Source: Geodermatophilus obscurus DSM 43160 (lineage in GTDB: Bacteria > Actinomycetota > Actinomycetes > Mycobacteriales > Geodermatophilaceae). From it: a DNA stretch of 64,000 nucleotides. The stretch lies in contig NC_013757.1 in NCBI RefSeq assembly GCF_000025345.1, forward strand, positions 124,001 to 188,000. The letters run 5' to 3'. Under the pieces are notes generated by a model that made no database searches, had not been told where the DNA came from, and saw nothing but the letters and a program-made list of their open reading frames with translations. Position numbers and translations under genes: made by a program. The number at the start of each line of letters is the position of its first letter. Position 1 is the stretch's first letter. Of this stretch, positions 24,003-32,865 are shown piece by piece.

Positions 24003-24434
24003 TCAGGTCGCCTTCGTGACGGCGAGGTGGTCGTCGGTGTAGTGCGGGACGGCCAGGACGCCCTGCAGGCCGAGCAGGTTGCCGAAGGGGTCGACGACGA
24101 CCGCGGTGACGAACGGCCCGTGCGGCGTGATCGGCGTGTACTCCTGCGCACCCATCGTCAGGAGACGGTTGAGGGTGCCCGCCACGTCGTCGACGCGCCA
24201 GTGCACGATCGCGCCGCCCGGCCCGGCCGCCCTGCCCACGGGAGCCCGGCTGCCGTCCGCGAGGGCCAGCTCGCCCTGGTGGTCGCCGATGACGAACTTG
24301 GCGTAGATGGCGCGGCCACCCGGCCCGGGCCGGGTGAACACGGGCGCGTGGCCCAGGAACTCGGTGTACCAGGCCGTGGCCGCGGCCACGTCGTCCACCA
24401 GGAAGATGACCGCCGAGAACCCTCGCAGACTCAT
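24003..24434 (-). CDS. VOC (glyoxalase/bleomycin-resistance) family protein
   Basis: 143 aa with the two-repeat VOC fold: SAVIFLVDDVAAATAWYTEF at the start, AIVHWRVDDVAGTLNRLL in the second half and FVTAVVVDPFGNLLGLQGV at the end. Metal-binding His and Glu positions are partly present. Last gene of the polyketide operon, 2 nt behind the double cyclase. VOC proteins in such clusters can be ring-cleaving or rearranging oxygenases, lyases or product-binding resistance proteins. Which applies is unknown. Confidence 0.8.
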   Translation of the reverse strand: MSLRGFSAVIFLVDDVAAATAWYTEFLGHAPVFTRPGPGGRAIYAKFVIGDHQGELALADGSRAPVGRAAGPGGAIVHWRVDDVAGTLNRLLTMGAQEYTPITPHGPFVTAVVVDPFGNLLGLQGVLAVPHYTDDHLAVTKAT

Positions 24435-24436
24435 CG

Positions 24437-25255
24437 TCAGTCCTCCGGCTTCCAGTCCGGAGCGGTCCAGCGGTGGAACACCCGGGCCACCGAGTCGCGC
24501 GGGCTCTGCCACGTCTCCGGGCGGTACGGGCTGACGTAGGGCGCCAGATCCGCCATGACCTTCGCGAAGGCCGGCCGCATCGACTCGTGGTTCTCCCGCA
24601 CGGCCGCCGCCTTGACCCGGTCCTGCTCCAGGAGGTGTACGAACACGTCCTCCATCGAGTACAGCCAACGGCCGGTGACGCCGGTCTCCGTCGGCAGCCC
24701 ACCCGCGTCGGACTCGGCGAACACCCGGGCGATGTCCTCCTCGCTGCCCGGCCGCATCCGCTGGACGATGACGGTCATCTCCCGGTCGGGGGAGACCTCG
24801 CCCTCGGGCACCCACGTATAGAAGTGCTTCGCCACCGAGTGCGACGGGTTCTGCCAGTAGCTCGGGTACGGGGTCACGTACGGGGCGATGGCCTCGGCGA
24901 TCGCCTGGAAGGCGGGCAGCCCCCGGCGCTGGCCGGAGACCTCCGGGTCCTCCTTGCGCTCGATGACGTGCAGGTACAGGCCCTCGTACGAGAGCAGGAC
25001 CCGCCCGACGACCCCGAGGTCCTGCGGCCGGGTGGTCCGGTCGTAGTAGGCGAACACCGGTCCGACCTTGTCCTCGCTGCCGGGGACCATCCGGCAGACG
25101 ATGACGTTGCGGAACGGGCGCCAGGTGCCCGAGTACCAGGACGCGGGCGCCGAGGCGGTGTTCGCGAACTCGACGGTGTCGTTCGCCCAGGGCTGTTCCG
25201 TGGGGGTCGTCGAGGCGTCGGCCGCAGGGTCGGCCGACGGGGTCGTCTGGGTCAT
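24437..25255 (-). CDS. Tandem TcmI-type polyketide cyclase (two domains)
   Basis: 272 aa from ATG 25255, overlapping the P450 stop by 4 nt. Two TcmI-like dimeric alpha+beta barrel domains lie head to tail. The first (about 48-160) has FRNVIVCRMVPGSEDKVGPV, YEGLYLHVIERKED and HSVAKHFYTW. The second (about 163-268) has MTVIVQRMRPGSEEDIARVF, MEDVFVHLLEQDR and DSVARVFHRWTAPDW. TcmI-family enzymes fold and cyclise late rings of aromatic polyketides and normally act as homodimers of about 110-residue chains. Here the dimer appears fused into one chain with two diverged halves. A single-domain paralogue starts the operon at 38791. Confidence 0.85.
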   Translation of the reverse strand: MTQTTPSADPAADASTTPTEQPWANDTVEFANTASAPASWYSGTWRPFRNVIVCRMVPGSEDKVGPVFAYYDRTTRPQDLGVVGRVLLSYEGLYLHVIERKEDPEVSGQRRGLPAFQAIAEAIAPYVTPYPSYWQNPSHSVAKHFYTWVPEGEVSPDREMTVIVQRMRPGSEEDIARVFAESDAGGLPTETGVTGRWLYSMEDVFVHLLEQDRVKAAAVRENHESMRPAFAKVMADLAPYVSPYRPETWQSPRDSVARVFHRWTAPDWKPED

Positions 25256-26532
25256 CGCGTGCCTCCGGGGGTGGGAGTGGGGGTGAAGCGCAGCGGCAGC
25301 TCGAGGAGCCCGCGGAAGGCCGAGGCGGCGGGGAGCCACTGCAGCTCCTCGACGGGGACGTCGAGGCGCAGGTCGGGCAGGCGGACGAGGATCCGCCGCA
25401 GTGCGGTCGTGGCCTCCAGCCGGGCGAGGGCGGTGCCCAGGCAGTAGTGGACGCCGTGGCCGAAGGACATGTGCTGGGTGTCGCCGCGGGTCAGGTCGAG
25501 CGCGTCCGGGTCCGCGACCAGCTCCGGGTCGTGGTTGGCCGAGCTGAGCACGACCGTGACGATCGAGCCGGCCGGGATGGGCACGCCGCCGATCTCGAGG
25601 TCCTCGGTCGCGAACCGGAAGCTCGACACCGGGACCGACCCGTCGAAGCGCAGCAGCTCCTCCACGGCGTCGGGCACCAGGTCGGGGTCGGCGAGCAGCT
25701 TCTCCATCTCCTCGGGGTGGGTCAGCAGCGCGACCACGGCGTTGCCGAGGAAGTCCGAGGTGGTCTGGTAGCCGGCGAACAACAGCAGGAAGCAGGTGCT
25801 CACCAGCTCTGCCTCCGACAGCCGCCCGTCCCCGTCGCGGGCGGTGATCAGCGCGCTCACCAGGTCCTCGCCGGGATCGCGGCGCTTGGCCGCCACCAGG
25901 CCGGTGAAGTAGGCGTGCAGCCGCTCCTGGGCCTGCCCGATCGCGGCCCGGTCCTCCTGGGGGCTGCGTCCACCGGTGCCGACGGTCCGGATGACCTGGG
26001 TGCCGGCCAGGATTTCCTCGTGGTCGGCCTCGGGGATCCCGAGCAGGTCGCCGATAACCGCCAGCGGCAGCCGGAGGGCGAAGTCGTCCACGAAGTCGGT
26101 GGCGCCACGCGGCGCGATGCGGTCCAGCAGGCCCTCGACGATCTCCTCCACCCGGGGCCGCATCGCCTCGATGCGCCGCGGGGTGAACGCCTGCGTCACC
26201 AGGCGCCGCAGCCGGCTGTGCTCCGGCGGGTCGGAGTTGAGCATGTTGGTGTTGATCTGCCGTGCCTTCTCGCCGAACACCGCCAGGTAGGTGTCCCCGG
26301 CGCGGTAGAGGTCCTTGGACAGCCGCGGGTCCGACAGCGCCTGCCGGGCGTCGTCGTAGCGGGTGACCAGGAACGAGTCGAAGCGCGGCGTCCGCACCTT
26401 GACCACCGGCCGCTCGGCGCGCAGCCGGGCGTAGACCGGGTAGGGGTCGGCGCGGAACTCCGGCGTGTAGATCTCCCCGCCGGGGACGACGTCGTCGCTC
26501 GTCCCGGAGCTCGCGGGTGCGGTCTGCGTCAT
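25252..26532 (-). CDS. Cytochrome P450
   Basis: 426 aa, class I bacterial P450 of the CYP107/105 style: I-helix LLLFAGYQTTSDFL, haem-binding loop FGHGVHYCLGTALARLE with the cysteine ligand, C-terminal LPLRF. The usual acidic residue before Thr in the I-helix (A-G-x-E/D-T-T) is Gln here, seen in some biosynthetic P450s. It should hydroxylate or couple the aromatic polyketide. No ferredoxin gene is in the operon, so electrons must come from elsewhere. Begins 43 nt after the giant mono-oxygenase. Confidence 0.9.
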   Translation of the reverse strand: MTQTAPASSGTSDDVVPGGEIYTPEFRADPYPVYARLRAERPVVKVRTPRFDSFLVTRYDDARQALSDPRLSKDLYRAGDTYLAVFGEKARQINTNMLNSDPPEHSRLRRLVTQAFTPRRIEAMRPRVEEIVEGLLDRIAPRGATDFVDDFALRLPLAVIGDLLGIPEADHEEILAGTQVIRTVGTGGRSPQEDRAAIGQAQERLHAYFTGLVAAKRRDPGEDLVSALITARDGDGRLSEAELVSTCFLLLFAGYQTTSDFLGNAVVALLTHPEEMEKLLADPDLVPDAVEELLRFDGSVPVSSFRFATEDLEIGGVPIPAGSIVTVVLSSANHDPELVADPDALDLTRGDTQHMSFGHGVHYCLGTALARLEATTALRRILVRLPDLRLDVPVEELQWLPAASAFRGLLELPLRFTPTPTPGGTR

Positions 26533-26575
26533 GGGGTCTCCCTCGGGTGGGGGTGGTCGTGGGGGTGGGGTCCGG

Positions 26576-29482
26576 TCACTGCGCGAAGACCCCGGCCAGG
26601 TGGTCGAGGAGGGCGTCCTCGTCCAGGGGGCGACCGCGGAAGCCGACGTGACCGTCGGGGCGGACCAGGTAGGCCGCCGTCCCCGCGCCCGCGGTGCCGT
26701 AGGCGGCGGCGAAGGTGCCCTCGGCGTCGCGGACGACGGGCAGGTCGACGAGGAGCGGCACCCGGGCCTCGGGAGCGGCGACGAGGTAGGCCCCCACCTC
26801 GCCGCGGGTCTGCTGCCGCACGGCGACGGCCAGCTTCTCCAGGTCCGACACCTGCTCCTCCGACGCGGTGGCGTCGGCGTGCAGCAGCAGCGTGGAGCGG
26901 GTGCCGCGGGTGAGGTCGAACAGCCGCAGCGGGTGGCCCACGCCGAAGCGCCGCAGGCCCTGCACGTCCGGCGCCCGGTGGCCGGGCTCCGGACCGGCCG
27001 GGAAGGCCTCCCCGCCGGGCCCCTCGCCGACCAGCGGGCTGCCGGCGTAGTTCATGGTCATCTGCATCTCGAGCAGGAACTGGGCCTTCTCGTCCTCCAT
27101 GTCCATCTCGTCGGTGAACGCGATGGCCACGGCCCGGTCCACGATCATCTTCCCGGCGGGACGGCGCTCGGCGTCGTAGCTGTCCAGCAGCCCGGGCGCG
27201 GCCTCCCTCCGCACGGCGAGGGCGAGCTTCCAGCCGAGGTTCCAGGCGTCCTGGATGCCGGTGTTCATCCCCTGCCCGCCGGCCGGCGGGTGCAGGTGCG
27301 CGGCGTCGCCGGCGACGAAGACCCGCCCCTCGCGGTAGCGGTCGACGATGCCGTGCTTGATCCGGAAGATCGACGACCAGCGCAGGTTGCTCGCCGTCGT
27401 CCCGGGCGGACCCAGGTCGTCGATCGCGGCCTGCATGTCGGCCAGCGTCGGCGGCTCGTACTCCTGCCAGAACCCGGGCGGGACGACGCCGGAGCCGACC
27501 GCGTCCTGCCACCGCTGGGGGGCCAGGGTCGCGATCCGGTAGCGGTTGCGGCCCTTGAGGGGGACGCAGACGAGCATCCCGGTGAAGTCGTCGCCGTTCT
27601 CGATGCGCACGAAGCGCACCAGGTGCCCGGCCGGCAGGTCCCAGTCGACGTCGACGTCCCCGAGCATGAACAGCTGCGGGAACATCGACAGCCCGCCCTC
27701 GAAGGCCAGCCCCAGCCCGGAGCGGACGGCGCTGTGCGCCCCGTCGCAGCCGACCAGGTACTGCGCCCGGGTGGTCTCCCCCTCGCCGGAGCCGTGCCGC
27801 AGCTGCGCGGTGACGCCCTCGTCGTCCTGGGTGAAGCCGACCAGCTCGACCCCGCGTTCGACGACCACGCCGAGGGAGGCCAGCTTGGCGCCGAGGATGC
27901 GCTCGGTGTCGTACTGCGGCAGCCCGAGGTGGGCGTAGGGCAGCTCGTCGAGGCCGGCCCAGTCGACCTGGTGGGTCTGCTCGCCGTTGACGAACACCGT
28001 CTGGCCGTACAGCCAGATCCCGGCGTCCATCGCCTCGGTGACGATGCCCTGGTCCTCCCAGATCTCCATCGTCCGGCAGTGGATGCCGATCGCCTTGTCC
28101 GCCTGGGTGGACGCCTGGGGTCGCTTGTCCACGACGCGGACGGCGATGCCGCGGCGGGCCAGCTCGATCGCGTGGGTCAGGCCGGCCGGGCCGGCGCCGA
28201 CGACGAGCACCTCGACCGCCCGACCGGGCCGCGCGGCGACGTCCGCCGCCGGGGCCGGCAGCGCCGCCGCGGCGGGGGCGTGCTGGTCGTCCGGCTTCTC
28301 GACGAACTCCTGCACGCTGGCGCTGGGCACCGTGCTGGTGAGGGCCGGCTCGGTGCCGGCGGCCTGTTCTGCGGACAGCTGCACCGGCTGACCGGCCACC
28401 ACCTCCAGGTCCGGCTCCGGCGCCACGGGCACGCCGTCGGGGACGACGGCGTCGACGGCGGCCGGCTGCTGCGCGGGCAGCGTCCCGGCCGCGGCGGTCT
28501 CCGCTGGCGGCACCGGTCGCACGCGCAGCGCGAAGACCCTGCGGTCCTCACCCCTCGCCAGCCACCGGCCGAGCGGGCCGGCGACCCAGTTCGCCGGCTC
28601 CGCCGTCCAGTCGGTGAAGTGCCGCTCGGAGTCCCACTCGGCGACGACGTGGTAGCGCCGCCCGTCGGGCTCGCGCAGCAGCTCCTCGCGCGCGTGGCCG
28701 GGGGCGCTGCGGGCGAGCTGCGCGGCGGCGAGGTAGGCGAGCTCGAAGGCCTCCTGCTCCCAGGGCTCGACGGCGACGGCGGAGTCGACGCGCACCCGCT
28801 CCACCTCGACGTCCCCGCCGGGCGAGTCCAGCGGCGGGAAGTCGGCGTCCGCGTCGGGCCGCCGGCGGATCTCCAGCACCTCACGCCGGAACTCCACCGA
28901 GTGCCACCGGGCCAGCGGGGCGCCGGCCGCCATGTGGGAGGGGTCCTCGACCCACTGCACGAAGTCGTCCTCGGACTCCCATTCCGCGAAGATGTGGTAG
29001 CGCAGGCCGCTGTCGTCCCGCAGCAGCTCCTCGCGCACGTACCCGCGCGAGTCCCCGATCCGCTCGGTGACCGTCGTGTACGCGCGCTCGAAGGCCACCT
29101 GCTCGCCCGGCTTGACGCTGGTGGAGAAGTCGATGCGCACCGGCCGGGGCCGCTCGGCGTCCACCGTCGCCAGCACGGTGAACGTCGAGCGGGTGGCGTC
29201 CTCGCGCAGGTCGCGCAGTGCCTCGGTGAGCGTCTCCCGGGCCTCGCTGCGCCCGAAGGCGTCCACCGACGCCCGGTCGGTCCAGTCGCTGACGATGGCG
29301 AACCAGCGCGGGTCGCCCTCGTCGCGCATCAGCTCCTGGCGCAGGTTGCCCGGCACCCGGCTGATCTCGGCGGCGGCCCGGCGCCAGGCGGCCTCGAACT
29401 CCGCCTCGCAGCCCTCCTGCGCGCGCATCCGCAGGAGGGTCCGCACCGCCGCCCGACCGCCGCCCTCCGGCGCCGCCGTCAT
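26576..29482 (-). CDS. Triple ABM-domain/FAD-dependent aromatic hydroxylase fusion
   Basis: 968 aa, about 450 longer than a normal polyketide hydroxylase. Residues 12-108, 112-208 and about 225-320 are three ABM-like (antibiotic biosynthesis mono-oxygenase) domains. An Ala/Pro/Glu-rich linker spans about 320-420. Then comes a PgaE/MtmOII-type flavoprotein (about 422-800: VVGAGPAGLTHAIELARRG, YLVGCDGAHSAVR, FVAGDAAHLHPPAGGQGMN) and a thioredoxin-like C-terminal domain (about 830-968). ABM domains oxidise anthrone-like rings without cofactors; the FAD part hydroxylates with NAD(P)H. The fusion would place quinone formation and hydroxylation on one chain. Its first ABM domain is nearly identical to the separate ABM protein just upstream. 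Confidence 0.9.
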   Translation of the reverse strand: MTAAPEGGGRAAVRTLLRMRAQEGCEAEFEAAWRRAAAEISRVPGNLRQELMRDEGDPRWFAIVSDWTDRASVDAFGRSEARETLTEALRDLREDATRSTFTVLATVDAERPRPVRIDFSTSVKPGEQVAFERAYTTVTERIGDSRGYVREELLRDDSGLRYHIFAEWESEDDFVQWVEDPSHMAAGAPLARWHSVEFRREVLEIRRRPDADADFPPLDSPGGDVEVERVRVDSAVAVEPWEQEAFELAYLAAAQLARSAPGHAREELLREPDGRRYHVVAEWDSERHFTDWTAEPANWVAGPLGRWLARGEDRRVFALRVRPVPPAETAAAGTLPAQQPAAVDAVVPDGVPVAPEPDLEVVAGQPVQLSAEQAAGTEPALTSTVPSASVQEFVEKPDDQHAPAAAALPAPAADVAARPGRAVEVLVVGAGPAGLTHAIELARRGIAVRVVDKRPQASTQADKAIGIHCRTMEIWEDQGIVTEAMDAGIWLYGQTVFVNGEQTHQVDWAGLDELPYAHLGLPQYDTERILGAKLASLGVVVERGVELVGFTQDDEGVTAQLRHGSGEGETTRAQYLVGCDGAHSAVRSGLGLAFEGGLSMFPQLFMLGDVDVDWDLPAGHLVRFVRIENGDDFTGMLVCVPLKGRNRYRIATLAPQRWQDAVGSGVVPPGFWQEYEPPTLADMQAAIDDLGPPGTTASNLRWSSIFRIKHGIVDRYREGRVFVAGDAAHLHPPAGGQGMNTGIQDAWNLGWKLALAVRREAAPGLLDSYDAERRPAGKMIVDRAVAIAFTDEMDMEDEKAQFLLEMQMTMNYAGSPLVGEGPGGEAFPAGPEPGHRAPDVQGLRRFGVGHPLRLFDLTRGTRSTLLLHADATASEEQVSDLEKLAVAVRQQTRGEVGAYLVAAPEARVPLLVDLPVVRDAEGTFAAAYGTAGAGTAAYLVRPDGHVGFRGRPLDEDALLDHLAGVFAQ

Positions 29483-29811
29483 GCCGTCCCCTGCACGCCC
29501 GGGACGGTGGCCAGCACCTCGTAGGTGTTGCGGGCCGCGTCCTCGCGGAGGTCGCGCAACGCCTCGGTCAGCGTCTCGCGGGCGCTGCTGCGGCCGAACT
29601 CGTCGACCGCGGCCCGGTCGGTCCAGTCGCTGGTGATGAGGAAGGTACGGGGGTCGTCGGCGTCGCGGATCAGCTCTTGGCGCAGGTTGCCCGGCACCCG
29701 GCTGATCTCGGCGGCGGCCCGGCGCCAGGCGGCCTCGAACTCCGCCTCGCAGCCCTCTCGGGTGCGCATCCGCAGCACGGTGCGCACCCCCGTCGGCGGG
29801 ACGGTCGTCAT
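29479..29811 (-). CDS. ABM-domain mono-oxygenase (anthrone oxidase-like)
   Basis: 110 aa, a single antibiotic-biosynthesis mono-oxygenase domain (VRTVLRMRTREGCEAEFEAA, ISRVPGNLRQEL, FLITSDWTDRAAVDEF). The family, including TcmH and ActVA-orf6, converts anthrones to quinones with O2 and no cofactor. It overlaps both neighbours by 4 nt. By eye about 80% of its residues match the first ABM domain of the downstream fusion, with a stretch of some 85 bases almost unchanged (29334-29418 against 29669-29753), a sign of recent duplication or gene conversion. Confidence 0.88.
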   Translation of the reverse strand: MTTVPPTGVRTVLRMRTREGCEAEFEAAWRRAAAEISRVPGNLRQELIRDADDPRTFLITSDWTDRAAVDEFGRSSARETLTEALRDLREDAARNTYEVLATVPGVQGTA

Positions 29812-31151
29812 CCCGACTCCTCCTCCTCGTACCGGCGCAGGACGAGGGCGCTGTTGAAGCCCCCGAAGCCCCGGGCGAGGACGACGACGACGTCGAGGTC
29901 GCGCTCGCGGTTCTCGAGCACCAGGTCCAGCCCGTACTCCGCCACCGGCCGGTTGACGTTGCCGGTGGCGGGCAGCACCCCGTCGCGCATGGCGAGCAGG
30001 GCGGTCGCCACGTTGAGCGCCGACCCGCCGGCCATGAGCCGGCCGGTCCAGGACGACGGCGCGGTCACCGGTACGCCGCGCTCGCCGAACACCGCGGTGA
30101 TCGCCTGCGCCTCCAACGCATCGAGCTCGGGGACGCCGGCGCCGTCGGCGACCACCAGGCCCACCTCCTCCGGCGCCACGCCGGCGTCGGCCAGCGCGAG
30201 CCGGATCGCGCGCGTGTACTGGGTCGCGTCGGGTGCCGGGTCCTCGTGGTGGTGGGCGTCGTGGGTGGCGCCGTAGCCGATCACCTCGCCCCACACGCGC
30301 TGCGCACCACGGGCTCGTGCGGCGTCGGCCTCCTCGAGCAGCAGGATCGCGCCGCCCTCGCCGATGGCGTGGCCGTTGGCCCGCTCGTCGAAGGGCTTGT
30401 AGGCGTCCTCCGGGCGCGGGGCGGTGGACAGCCGCCCGCTGGTGACCTGGCACAGCAGCGCGTACGGCGTCACGCCGGCCTCGGTGCCGCCCACCAGCAC
30501 GGCCGGGGTGCCGCGGCGCGCCACCCGCCGCGCCCAGCCGATGCTGTCCAGCCCGCCGGCGCCCTCGCTGACGACCACGCCGGAGGGGCCCTTGTAGCCG
30601 TCGCGGATCGACACCTGGCCGGTGCTGGCCGCGTAGAACCAGGCGATGGACTGGTAGGCGCCCACCGACCGGGGGCCCTTGGCCCACAGCCCCTGGATCT
30701 CGTGCTGGCTGAACTCGTTGCCGCCGGAGCCGGCGGCGAGGAACACCGAGGTGGCGTAGGCCTCCTCCGGCGGGATGTAGCCGGCGTCCTCGGCGGCCAG
30801 CGTCGCCGCGGCCAGCGACATCCACGACCACCGGTCGGTCTGCACCTTGAGCTGTGGCACGACGTACTGCTCGGGGTCGAAGTCGCGCACCTGCCCGGCG
30901 ACGGTCACCCCGTACCGCGAGGCGTCGAAGCCCTCGATGGGGCGCACCGCCAGCTCCCCGCGCAGCAGGGACCGCCAGTGTTCCTCGACGCCGACGCCGG
31001 TGGGGGCGACGACGCCGATGCCGGTGACCAGCAGCCGGGTGGTCCCGCGCGGGGGTGCGGTGATCGCCCGGCCCTCGGGGGCGGTGTCCCGGGCGTAGCC
31101 GGCCACCTCGGTGACCACGCCCTCGTCGTTGATGACGGTCGTTTCGGTCAT
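29808..31151 (-). CDS. Type II polyketide ketosynthase beta (chain length factor)
   Basis: 447 aa from ATG 31151, overlapping the KS-alpha stop by 4 nt. It has a full KS fold ([53 protein letters not shown]) but lacks the active-site Cys: the motif reads [10 protein letters not shown], where KS-alpha has STGCTSG. Chain length factors usually show Gln at this place (S-E-Q-A-G-G); here it is Gly. The N-terminus has some 40 extra residues before the KS core. It pairs with KS-alpha and sets polyketide length; Gln loss could alter the decarboxylative priming attributed to that residue. Confidence 0.9.
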   Translation of the reverse strand: MTETTVINDEGVVTEVAGYARDTAPEGRAITAPPRGTTRLLVTGIGVVAPTGVGVEEHWRSLLRGELAVRPIEGFDASRYGVTVAGQVRDFDPEQYVVPQLKVQTDRWSWMSLAAATLAAEDAGYIPPEEAYATSVFLAAGSGGNEFSQHEIQGLWAKGPRSVGAYQSIAWFYAASTGQVSIRDGYKGPSGVVVSEGAGGLDSIGWARRVARRGTPAVLVGGTEAGVTPYALLCQVTSGRLSTAPRPEDAYKPFDERANGHAIGEGGAILLLEEADAARARGAQRVWGEVIGYGATHDAHHHEDPAPDATQYTRAIRLALADAGVAPEEVGLVVADGAGVPELDALEAQAITAVFGERGVPVTAPSSWTGRLMAGGSALNVATALLAMRDGVLPATGNVNRPVAEYGLDLVLENRERDLDVVVVLARGFGGFNSALVLRRYEEEESG

Positions 31152-32443
31152 GCGGGCCTCCGATCGGGCTTGGCCAGCACGATGGCCGACTGGAAACCGC
31201 CGAACCCACTGCCCACCGAGACGGCGACGTCGACCTTGTGGTCGCGGGCGGTCTTGGGGACGTAGTCCAGGTCGCACTCGGGGTCGGGCACCTCGTAGTT
31301 GGCCGTCGGCGGGACGACCTGCCGCTGCACGGCGAGCGCGGTGGCGGCGATCTCGATCGAGCCGATGGCGCCCAGCGAGTGCCCCACCATCGACTTGAGC
31401 GAGCTCATCGGCACGCTGTAGGCGGCCTCGCCGAGGCTCAGCTTGACCGCGGCGGTCTCGTGCCGGTCGTTCTGCTTGGTCCCCGACCCGTGGGCGTTGA
31501 CGTAGCCGACCTCGCTGCCGTCGATCCGCCCCTGGGCCAGTGCCTGGTCCAGGGCCTCGGACATCTCCACGCCGTCCGGACGCAGGCCGGTCATGTGGAA
31601 GGCGTTGCAGCGGTTGGCGTAGCCGGTGACCTCGCAGTAGATCTCCGCGCCCCGCCGCTGGGCGTGCTCCAGCTCCTCCAGGACCATCACCGCCGAGCCC
31701 TCACCCATGACGAAGCCGTCGCGGCGGGCGTCGAAGGGCTTGGAGGCGTGCTCCGGGTCGGCGTTGTTGCCCGTCGTCGCCCGGATGGTGTCGAAGCAGG
31801 CCATCGAGATCGGCGAGATCGGCGCGTCGCTGGCACCGGCGAGCACCACGTCGGCGTCGCCGTCCTCGATCAGCTGGCTGCCGTAGCCGACCGCGTCGAT
31901 GCCCGACGTGCAACCGGTGGACACCACCGTCCCCGGGCCCTGCGCCCGGAACCGCACGGCCACCTCGGTGGCCGCGCAGCTGGGCACCAGGGCCTGGTGG
32001 AGGAACCGGGAGGCGTAGCGGGGGTCGACCAGCCAGTGCTTGCCGGCGTCGCTGACCTGGACGTACTCGTCCTCCAGCCGGGTCGTGGCCCCGACGGCGC
32101 TGCCGATGGTGACCCCGACCCGCTCGGGCTCCGGCGCGTCCGGGGCACCGCCGACCCCCATGCGCAGCCCGCTGTCGGCGACCGCCTCGTCCGCCGCCAC
32201 CAGCGCGAACTGCACGAAGCGGTCGTTGCGGTGCACCTCCTGGGCGGTGAGGCCCAGCTTCCGGCCGTCGAAGTCCACCTCGGCGGCCACCTGCGACCGG
32301 AAGCGGCTCGGGTCGAAGAAGGTGATCCGGCGGGTCGCCGTCCGGCCGGCGGTGATCATTTCCCAGAAGCCCTCGCGGCCCATGGACCCGGGTGCGACCA
32401 CGCCGATCCCGGTGATGACGACCCGCCGTCGAGAGGCGCTCAC
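31148..32443 (-). CDS. Type II polyketide ketosynthase alpha
   Basis: 431 aa from GTG 32443, overlapping the cupin stop (GTGA). Catalytic residues are intact: Cys in [14 protein letters not shown], His in [14 protein letters not shown] and His in [13 protein letters not shown]. It condenses malonyl-ACP units with the KS-beta partner encoded next. Sequence style ([37 protein letters not shown]) is that of actinobacterial aromatic KS-alpha, and gene order with cupin, cyclase and ACP upstream resembles spore-pigment clusters. No ketoreductase is in the operon, so an unreduced polyketone is expected. Confidence 0.93.
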   Translation of the reverse strand: MSASRRRVVITGIGVVAPGSMGREGFWEMITAGRTATRRITFFDPSRFRSQVAAEVDFDGRKLGLTAQEVHRNDRFVQFALVAADEAVADSGLRMGVGGAPDAPEPERVGVTIGSAVGATTRLEDEYVQVSDAGKHWLVDPRYASRFLHQALVPSCAATEVAVRFRAQGPGTVVSTGCTSGIDAVGYGSQLIEDGDADVVLAGASDAPISPISMACFDTIRATTGNNADPEHASKPFDARRDGFVMGEGSAVMVLEELEHAQRRGAEIYCEVTGYANRCNAFHMTGLRPDGVEMSEALDQALAQGRIDGSEVGYVNAHGSGTKQNDRHETAAVKLSLGEAAYSVPMSSLKSMVGHSLGAIGSIEIAATALAVQRQVVPPTANYEVPDPECDLDYVPKTARDHKVDVAVSVGSGFGGFQSAIVLAKPDRRPA

Positions 32444-32865
32444 CGCACGCCCGGCGACGGCTCGGTGTCGACGTGGCCCAGCTCCGGTCGCGGCGCCAGC
32501 GGGCCGCAGAGGAAGACGAAGGTGGCCGTCGTCGCGGAGTCGTTGACGATGCGGTGCCGCACCCCGATCGGGATGTGGACGGCGGACTCGCCGGTCAGCC
32601 GCCGCTCCTCGCCGTCCAGGGTCACCAGGACGTCCCCGCTCTGGCAGTAGAGGAACTCCTCCGAGTACGGGTGCCAGTGCTCGGTGACGACCTCGCCGGG
32701 CTCGAGGGTGAGGGTGCCCATGAACCCGGCGGTGGAGCCGACGCTGGCCGGCGACAGCAGGACGCGGATGTCGCCGCCGCGCCGGCGGTTCGGGGGCGTG
32801 TCGGCGCGGTGGACGGTGGGTCCGCAGCGCACCTTGGCCGACGGGGGGTGCTGGATGGTGGTCAT
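32440..32865 (-). CDS. Cupin-domain protein of the polyketide operon
   Basis: 141 aa from ATG 32865, with GGAGGAGA just upstream. Single cupin beta-barrel: motif 1 around [19 protein letters not shown], with metal-binding His/His/Glu, and motif 2 around [16 protein letters not shown]. Cupins accompany KS genes in whiE-like pigment clusters, where they are thought to help cyclise or oxidise the product; the precise reaction is not established. It sits between the acyltransferase-like gene and KS-alpha, overlapping both by 4 nt. Confidence 0.85.
   Translation of the reverse strand: MTTIQHPPSAKVRCGPTVHRADTPPNRRRGGDIRVLLSPASVGSTAGFMGTLTLEPGEVVTEHWHPYSEEFLYCQSGDVLVTLDGEERRLTGESAVHIPIGVRHRIVNDSATTATFVFLCGPLAPRPELGHVDTEPSPGVR

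Noticed and set aside
26531..29524. A nearly 1000-codon open frame on the plus strand antisense to the giant mono-oxygenase
   Set aside because: It is a shadow of high GC at third codon positions; the translation is low-complexity His/Val/Gly/Arg-rich and has no domain. The minus strand holds clear domains.
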